Part shown: positions 57,606 through 64,000 of the stretch, piece after piece
Layout of the letters: the number at the start of each line of letters is the position of its first letter
Numbering within the stretch: the stretch's first letter is position 1
Source of the DNA: Acheta domesticus
Taxonomy: Eukaryota; Arthropoda; Insecta; Orthoptera; Gryllidae
Assembly (NCBI GenBank): GCA_031308135.1
Contig: JAHLJT010003656.1
Coordinates: forward strand, 76,806,698-76,870,697
Direction: 5' to 3'
Length of the DNA: 64,000 bases
Notes under the pieces: model-generated
What the model was told of the DNA's origin: nothing
Database searches by the model: none
Seen by the model: only the letters and a program-made list of their open reading frames with translations
Position numbers and translations under genes: made by a program

Positions 57606-58215
57606 AATTCCTACACTACCGATCTCTCGTAAAACTCGACATTTGTTGTGAATATAGAGACTCCGATAATGTATCTGTAATAATCTGTTTCGGTGCTTTT
57701 CAATTGATCTATCCTGTCCAGTCCTGAGATTTTCACCCCATAATTCATGTTTGGGAGAACTATCGATTTAAACATTGTGTCGCACACCTTTAATGGAAAT
57801 TCCGGTACTCTGTGCAATGTGAAAACAATTTCTTTAAGCATAATTCTTCCTTTATTTTGAGCTGCCACTATGTGACTATTCCATTCCTCATACAAGGAAA
57901 ATTTTCCAAAATGTATGTAAAAGTTTTGATACGATCAAGCTCATCCTGCGCATAACACTATTTCTCTTTGTTACCCGGAATAAACCTGCTCTTGAAGACA
58001 ACATTTTTAAATATTTACTTTTTTTAATATTTCGATTTTTTTAAAATTTATTTTTAGTCCCCACGTCTCACTATACTTTTCTAGGATGTCTAAACTCTTC
58101 TGTAAGCTCTCCTTAGATTCTGAACATAGAAATAAACCATCAGCATGTAGTCATCCGGGAATTTTCAGGCCATTAATTTCCAGCACAGACGTGGTCCTCT
58201 TCCTGTATCCTTCCT
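57606..58215 (-). pseudogene. Degenerate LINE reverse transcriptase and C-terminal region
   Basis: On the minus strand, LEINGLKIPG (near 58170) is followed after a stop by LHADGLFLCSESKESLQKSL, then DILEKYSETWGLKIN. This fits the RT segment Y-A-D-D-x-x-L-x-x-x-S-x-x-x-L-Q-x-x-L-D-x-L-x-x-Y-x-x-x-W-x-L-x-I-N. The catalytic YADD is HADG. A shifted frame (57895-57611) reads AAQNKGRIMLKEI, PLKVCDTMFKSIVLPNMNYG and QLKSTETDYYRYIIGVS. This is the thumb and C-terminal pattern in which K-x-x-x-x-P-V-L-x-Y-G-x-E-x-W precedes a basic R-Y-I-L-G-V motif. Stops and frameshifts make it inactive. It differs from the GPLLFI-type LINE at 38.9 kb. Confidence 0.75.
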
Positions 58216-58704
58216 GTTCCTTTTAATTTAAATTTGAAACGCTAAAATATTCTTGATGCCAAAACATCTTTTTCTCTCCATATCGACTCTCCTGTGTAAT
58301 CAATTTGGTAATGATATTAATTGATAAATAAATTTTACGGATTTGACAGAAAAGATAACTATTTTAGAATGTGAGTACGTATGATAACGCAATAGGTATT
58401 ATTTCAATTTTACAATTTCTTATAAAATAGTTTAACAAAATTAACACTTTATTACTTATACATTGTGGTAAACAAGCAGCGATATCAAGGAACATTGTTC
58501 CTCAATACAGTTCTTCTCTATTTACCATCGACGAATTTTCGAAACGTACATGGGCTCCAATTCTGGCAGAAGCTGAAAACTGAAGGTTTTAAGTACATAT
58601 GTTTAAAGGTTTCGCTGGCGGATGAAATGCAGGTACCATGCTTAATGTTATTGATTGATTGATTATATAGTAAGCATTATTAAAAGGCTTTGTAGTAATT
58701 ATAT

Positions 58705-58737
<33 letters not shown>

Positions 58738-59149
58738 TATTGTTACAAAATATTGTAAAAATATTCATAATTCAAAATTCACACTTACCTAGTACCAGTG
58801 ACAATGAACATTATGACTGATAATATATCCATCATCTAAATAATAAATATTTATACTACATTTTTCAATAAGTACTTAATAACCCGGCAAGTCATCCTTT
58901 CCCGCACAATCAGATCCTCGCCTTTACTTTCCCACTCCCTCACCTCCCGCTCATTCCACACTTCATCACACCTCCACATACTCAAAACACATCGTCTCTC
59001 TTAAGCACACGAAGCTAGTTCCATCACTGAAAGAACTAAAAAACTCCCTCGGAGACCCTTTAGAGTATACCGACCTCCACGTGCCAAGAACTCATCTTTA
59101 GAAGACCAACTGTCAGAAGAGCACAGAAGTCGAGTCACGAGTTTTCCGT
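58216..59149. other. AT-rich DNA with (ATT)n
   Basis: An (ATT)n tract of about 9 units lies at 58707-58735. A CT-rich patch spans 58890-59010. No gene is supported. Confidence 0.5.
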
Positions 59150-59600
59150 TAATTTTCCGGTGCGATACCTACAAAAACATAGCGAGGACGACGGCGGCGG
59201 CAAGGCGTCGGGGCGGCGAGGGCGGCGGTTGGTCGGGGCGCGGGACAAGGCGGCCAATCACGGAGCCATCACGGCGCCCCCTGGAGCATGATATTGGATA
59301 TGCGGAATTAGGAAGCTGCTTCGAAATGAGGAGACGCCCTCTTCTCACCCGCCCGCCCCAGGCGCCTCCTTAAAAGCGACGCGGAACCCCACCACTTGCA
59401 GTGGGTCCAAGGCGGCGGTCACAGTGGAATCGATTTTGGCCGAAATTTCGGTCGCCCGACGTCCGCCGTTTGCGTCCGATATGCCAGACTCGTTCAAGCA
59501 CGTGCTAGTAAATGGAAATGGGCACATTGAACCCGAACGACGTCTTTCGACGGCGCCCGGAAACATCGGCTTTCAGACGGAAATCTGTTGCGTTTGGTTT
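59150..59600. other. CpG-rich island
   Basis: GGCGGCGAGGGCGGCGG-type DNA with a CCAAT motif (GGCCAATCACGG, near 59252). A 95-codon + frame starts at 59424 in less repetitive sequence but has no recognised domain. It may be a promoter region. Confidence 0.4.
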
Positions 59601-59938
59601 TGTCGGTTCCATTCGCTGAAATCACCTGAAGAGTCAAGGCCAAGACTGCCTTCATGTACTCATGTACATACGATAAATGATAGTTTTTCTCGCAAATGTT
59701 CCAAACAATGAACTGCAAAGTTATGGTAATATTCGGACGATTTCAGTTGTAACATTGGAGTGCATTTCGGATTAAATAAATCGGACGATTTTGCTCGCAA
59801 TCGTCTGGTAGGCGACCAATAGTTCGGCCGCAATGTTACCGTAGCCTATATCGGTACAGATCAAACCAGATAATTCGTGTGTGACTGTCCGTGGCGGTCC
59901 GTTGCTGTTTCCCGCACACCATACTTGAGCCGATCGCG
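59601..59938. other. Spacer between the CpG island and SINE1
   Basis: Mixed composition with a duplicated ATTCGGACGATTT / AATCGGACGATTT string near 59732 and 59779. No gene is seen. Confidence 0.45.
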
Positions 59939-60475
59939 CCCGAGTTAGCTCAGAACATCCACACTGATATGATTGCAGTGCCTCTGACCGGGAGGTCCTA
60001 GGACTTGAGTTCAGATGGGACCAGAATTTTTTACACCAGCTAGATACCTGGGTCAAGTTTAGCCGCTGTCTGGAGGAGAATTCTAACGGTTGGTTGATCT
60101 GCTACATAGCTGGGTCAAATTTAATCGCTGTCTGGGGGAGAATTCCATCGGCTGGCTACGCTGATCGGTACTTTTCCGTGGATTCTCGAATGAGCACCAG
60201 GCGAATGCCGGAGAAGTATACTAACAAACGAGCGTGATATTTTCTTCCTTACACACACGCACACACACATGAATTACACTACCACATGTTCCGGAAGACC
60301 GGTCGGTAGCTGGTGGGAGATACCTGATTGGGGAAAAGTCCATGAAGGTCGGCCCAGGTTCTTGCCATTCAACAGGGGAAGTCCACCGCCACCTTCAGCA
60401 ATATAACATACGCTACACTTACGGGACGATTGGCCTTAGCAGTTGACGCACCCGGAATCACTAATCAAATTGATA
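59939..60475 (+). mobile_element. SINE1, full-length, with internal core duplication
   Basis: Head GAGTTAGCTCAGAACATCCA and GACCGGGAGGTCCTAGGACT. The core (TAGATACCTGGGTCAAGTTT, GTCTGGAGGAGAATTCTAAC) is followed at once by a second version (ACATAGCTGGGTCAAATTTA, GTCTGGGGGAGAATTCCATC), a tandem duplication of about 65 bp. Body GCGAATGCCGGAGAAGTATA and tail CTTACGGGACGATTGGCC to CACTAATCAAATTGAT follow. Its TTACACACACGCACACAC block shows early microsatellite growth. Confidence 0.9.
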
Positions 60476-61295
60476 ATATTCATCATGTTTTGACCCAGTG
60501 TGCCCGTATCGTTTGGAGCACAGTTCACGAAGCAGTGTCGGATCTCCATGCAAATAATTCCGAATGGAAATTCGCCTCAACGTAAAAAAGCAAAATGGCG
60601 AACATCACAGATGATGTTTTTAATAGAATGTTTATTTTCTGCCGAATTTCTGAGGTGCTGCTTAAAGGAAGACTTGAGGCTCGACTTCGTTTCCGAGGCG
60701 CCAGGAATTACGTGAAATTCAAAGGACCGACGCCGCGAATGAACAGAGTGGTTTTAGACGTGATACTCGTCTAAGGATCAGATCGTGTCGTTCGTCAAAT
60801 ACATCCACGTGAATCGTTTTTCGGCTGAAATGTCGTCTGTGATAAAATTCGTTCACGCGCGAGTATTCATGGAGGGAAAAAAACTTGTAGGGAGGAAAAG
60901 GAGGCAAGAAAATGGAAACATTTTTGGAAAACATTAAGAAAATATTTACACCAAATTAATTTAAAGGTGTACTCGCATGAACTGCGTTTGTAATTCTGCG
61001 TTGGGCAGACTTACGAATGCTTTATATTAACGCGTGTCACTAATTGCATTTTTACCCATTTTTCAACTCCCATTGGATATCTGTATTTATCATTTTAGAT
61101 CGACTGTCCTACTAGCTAAAGACGTCCCCCTTGCCTGGGCCTAGTTTAATTTCACAGGCTTGGGCGTAAGACAGAACGTGTAGCGAACATGACGTATTCC
61201 CTTTCGGTACTAGCTAAATTCGCTTGCCTGGGCCTTTTCTACGTCACGCAGCTACATAATCTGAGACGATTTTAAAGTAAAACTACAATTCTATT
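60476..61295. other. Mixed DNA with a ~98-bp-spaced direct repeat
   Basis: TACTAGCTAAAGACGTCCCC ... TTGCCTGGGCCTA (about 61108) recurs as TACTAGCTAAATTCGC ... TTGCCTGGGCC (about 61208). No gene is supported. Confidence 0.5.
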
Positions 61296-61378
61296 TTTTC
61301 CTCGACAGAGAATCGAACCCTGAACCACACCAGGGTAAGCTAGTACGCCTCTCCTCGATGAGTTATTTTAGAGGTCTT
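61296..61378 (-). mobile_element. tRNA-like SINE head (separate family)
   Basis: On the minus strand, AACTCATCGAGGAGAGGCGT and B-box-like GGGTTCGATTCTCTGTCGAG. The spacing fits a tRNA-derived head, but the cloverleaf is not convincing as a gene. Confidence 0.45.
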
Positions 61379-61544
61379 CCCATTGTATAAATCATTTATT
61401 TGTTTGCAGCGCATTACATAACGATAGGCATTATTATACGGTTTCATTTTTTTACTTGTTTAAGCTCACTTTTCAACTACTAAGGTCATTTAGTGAGCAC
61501 TGTAAGTAACATTGGGAGTAAGGGAATACGGGCACACGCAAACA

Positions 61545-61632
61545 TCCATGCATCGGGCGGGATGGAACCCGCGACCCTTCATGTACGAGACAGCTACGGC
61601 TCTTCAGCCTTAGCGACCTCGGCTATCCATAT
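61545..61632 (-). mobile_element. tRNA-like SINE head (another family)
   Basis: On the minus strand, AGCCGAGGTCGCTAAGGCTG is followed by B-box-like CGGGTTCCATCCCGCCCG. No SINE1 motifs adjoin it. Confidence 0.5.
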
Positions 61633-61639
61633 CGGCACA

Positions 61640-62370
61640 GCTTCACTATAGTACAGGTATCTGACAATTCAAAGATAAGCTTACAGTTGAGAAGAAATCG
61701 GTCATTGATAATCATTTTAATAAATATTTTTTTGTATTGTGAATGTTTCTGTGTTGAGACAAGCTGTAGAGAATGACGATAAACCGCACGTGCCTTACCC
61801 TGCTTCCCAAATTAAGAAGAAAATCTTAATACAGAAATCCCCCATGGGATATGTATTAATTATTAAGCTGATAAGAAATAAGGACAAACCTTGAATTTTG
61901 ATGACATTTGTTCAATAAACTCAAAGCTATCTTAACTCTTGTACTGCTTATTTGAAGACGGATTGTGTTTATGTTCAATCAATGCCACCAGGAACACCTT
62001 GGAGAAAGTCCGCTAGGTGACGTTGGCTGAATACTTCACACCAACTACTATGTACCTTTTCAATGTAAAAAAAAAACTTACAACGGATATTATTGGTTGT
62101 GGAAAAAGTTCTGAATGACACTTTATGTAATGAATATTAATATTAGGGTATAAAGTTTACAATATTTGCTCGTTGCTCGCTCGTAACGTACGATATACTC
62201 GCTCATAATATCACTTAACACTCGTAGATTAATTCTCATCATTACATCATAGTTTTCTAGTATCCTACTTTTAGTGTTTCCCCCTCTTCGTACTAAAAAT
62301 GTCTCCAGAATTGAACAAACGTTCAACTGCGCGAATATTAGACCCGGGAATCATTTGTCATTAACCTGCA
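61640..62370. other. AT-rich spacer
   Basis: No gene or clear repeat is seen. Confidence 0.5.
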
Positions 62371-62800
62371 AGTGTAGTTAATTTACAACTTGGGAGGTGG
62401 CAAAGTTTCCCTCACGAAGTGTGGGTATTTCTCCTACAGGAATGTGACAGAACGAGGAACCGCCCCAGCCTCGAAGAGATCTAAATTCCCAACTGGATTC
62501 CCGACATGTGTGCTGCATGTAATTGTGAGTGAGTGTAAGGGAAGGGAAGGGGAAGAAATAAAGAATAAAAAGGAACAAACGTGCGCGGTTCGTGGCTCGT
62601 TTGTTAACGTACTACTCTCATATTCGCCTAATATTTATTGGAGAAACCGCTGAGAATCACCGATCAGAGCAGCTGAATTTACTAACCTAACTTTACTAAC
62701 TAGGGTCGAAAATCCACCACCGTCAGGACTTGACCTGTAGAACTTCCTGGTCAGAATCTCTGCCGTGGGAGCAGTTAATGTCCTCAGCCAACTCAAATGA
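62371..62800 (-). mobile_element. SINE1, minus strand, 3' end missing
   Basis: The body starts near TTCCCTCACGAAGTGTGG and runs through GAACGAGGAACCGCCCCAGC, TGGCTCGTTTGTTAACGTAC and ACCGATCAGAGCAGC to the head (CAGGACTTGACCTGTAGAAC, GTCCTCAGCC). Confidence 0.82.
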
Positions 62801-63032
62801 TCAAAGAGAGAGAAGATTCGGGCGTGATATGACAATCATATTGTGCCATACAACAAATGAGAAAACATATATCGTCAATTCTTACCTCCTTCGGCTAATT
62901 TCATTAAAAAAAAACTTCTACCCCCCCTCATGCGTATATTATAAACTAACATTCCCTTTCAAGTTCATTTTCAAAGAAAAGTTTTGAGTTTTTGATAAAC
63001 TTTTTAATAAATTATTTAAAATCATCCAGACA

Positions 63033-63163
63033 GCGAACGGCTGATTCCGACCTAGCTATGTAACTAGTATCAAAAATCCCGCCATCGGATTTCGAATTCT
63101 AGGAGTTCTCCCGGTCAGAGGCCTTGCAGTTACATTTTTTGATACCCTGAACCACCTAAGCCG
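63033..63163 (-). mobile_element. SINE1 head fragment, minus strand
   Basis: AATCCCGCCATCGG, TTCGAATTCTAGGAGTTCTC and CCCGGTCAGAGGCCTTGCAG, then GATACCCTGAACCACCTAAG. Only the head and part of the core are present. Confidence 0.82.
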
Positions 63164-63790
63164 GTATGTGCTGTTTTAGCAGCACTACTTTAAAAAGAAA
63201 TGTATTGCTTTAATCCAGTTGAACTTCCATCCACTACTTCTCTGAAACATAATATTTAACTATTCACGACCTAAGGCTTATGTAGTAGTAGGAATGTGTG
63301 GAGCTTAAATTATATTTACATCACTAAAAGAAAAATGGGGAAAGAGAAGAACAAAATGATGATGATGAATAAGAAGAAGAATTTCAAAATATTAAGTTTA
63401 GGATACAAAATGTAAACTATAAGGCAAAAAACTTAAATAGTAACCGAAAATACGGAAATAAATCTGTTAAATCAATCAGTAATTTGGTATCAACACTATT
63501 ATTTTCGAAAATAACATGAAAAGCACAATCTGAGGCAAAATGCACATCGCTCAATCCTCTGAAGGCCACCGAGGAAATGAATGCGAGCCGTGCGTGATCG
63601 TGATAATGCCAGTGGGCGCACTCCTGCGCATCACCTGTGAAATATCGTATGCCAAAATATGCCGAGTTAACAATAAGACAACGTAACAAAAAACTTAGTC
63701 AATTCTGCGTGAAGTTTAATGTCTACTTTGAATCTCTCTCATTCTCTCTCTCTGAACCTTTGCATCGCTATTCATAGGCGTATAGAAAGT
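63164..63790. other. AT-rich spacer
   Basis: A GATGATGATGAATAAGAAGA low-complexity stretch occurs near 63357. No gene is seen. Confidence 0.5.
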
Positions 63791-64000
63791 GTGTCGGTCG
63801 CTGTACTTCGAGGCGCCTAGAGCACGTTTGTGCGCCGAGTGGCTGGCTTCCGTCGGTGGAGGCGGCTCTGCAACGCAGGCGATCAACGCGACGCCCCTCC
63901 CACGCGCGCTCTCGCGGCCGCGGCGAAAAAATTCACCCCAGTTGGTGCTGCCGCCCGCGGCAGTGGGCCCAAAGGTTTATAACGCGGACGATTGACTGAT
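63791..64000. other. CpG-rich block running off the window
   Basis: CG-dense (CACGCGCGCTCTCGCGGCCG), with GGTTTATAACGCGG at about 63975. It could be the start of an island or promoter beyond the window. The 68-codon frame is not recognised. Confidence 0.35.

Noticed and set aside
59424..59711. 95-codon frame next to a CpG island with a CCAAT motif
   Set aside because: Plausible first exon position but no family and no splice evidence; left as part of the island.

Overview
The window looks like a stretch of a large, repeat-rich insect nuclear genome. I infer an arthropod, perhaps a polyneopteran, from the mix of tRNA-derived SINEs, hAT, Tc1/mariner-like and piggyBac-like DNA transposons, degenerate LINEs and abundant microsatellites. 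The order is a guess. I found no intact host protein gene, no rRNA and no functional tRNA gene. Nearly all long open frames are by-products of low-complexity DNA (CCN, CT-rich, G-rich or 15-bp arrays) or fall in GC-rich islands.

The dominant component is one dispersed family, here called SINE1. It is about 530 bp long, with a Pol III-type tRNA-like head, a long conserved body and an AATC-type tail. At least twelve full or partial copies lie on both strands (2.06, 2.8, 13.3, 21.3, 26.4, 32.2-33.0, 35.6, 38.2, 42.3/43.8, 45.3, 49.4, 55.8/56.4, 59.9, 62.4 and 63.0 kb). A related family with the same core forms a three-unit tandem array at 12.0-13.0 kb. Other tRNA-like SINE pieces lie at 13.7-14.0, 32.2-32.5, 40.0 and 61.3-61.6 kb.

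Several DNA transposons can be delimited from terminal inverted repeats and target-site duplications. A 1434-bp hAT element (42363-43796) splits a SINE1 and still holds a degenerate hAT C-terminus. Two copies of a CAGGGCC-type hAT MITE lie at 53532-53993 (inside another transposon) and 55800-56406 (inside a SINE1). A Tc1/mariner-like long-TIR element lies at 49826-51208. A larger TIR transposon (51251-54544) carries a stop-ridden protein frame. A piggyBac-like MITE lies near 3620-4000. LINE remnants lie at 17.0-17.4, 38.9-39.45 and 57.6-58.2 kb, and two LTR-like cassettes at 0.17-1.1 and 56.55-57.15 kb.

Layout: 0-7.4 kb is mostly AT-rich DNA with an LTR-like cassette and SINEs. 7.4-8.6 kb is a pyrimidine tract next to a CpG-rich island. 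11.4-14 kb holds a CpG-rich segment and SINE arrays. 17.9-20.3 kb holds a 274-bp duplication followed by an unusual array whose modules appear in both orientations. 21-22.3 kb is SINE1 plus CCN repeats. 29.2-31.5 and 33.1-33.8 kb are minisatellites. 41.6-47.8 kb holds CpG islands, polypurine tracts and the hAT-split SINE1. 49.4-58.2 kb is a dense nested transposon cluster. 59-64 kb holds SINEs and CpG islands. The CpG-rich islands (around 8, 11.6, 28.5-29.2, 34, 42, 46.3, 47.7, 55.5, 59.3 and 63.9 kb) are the best candidates for host regulatory DNA. The one at 55.5 kb has a well-formed TATA motif.
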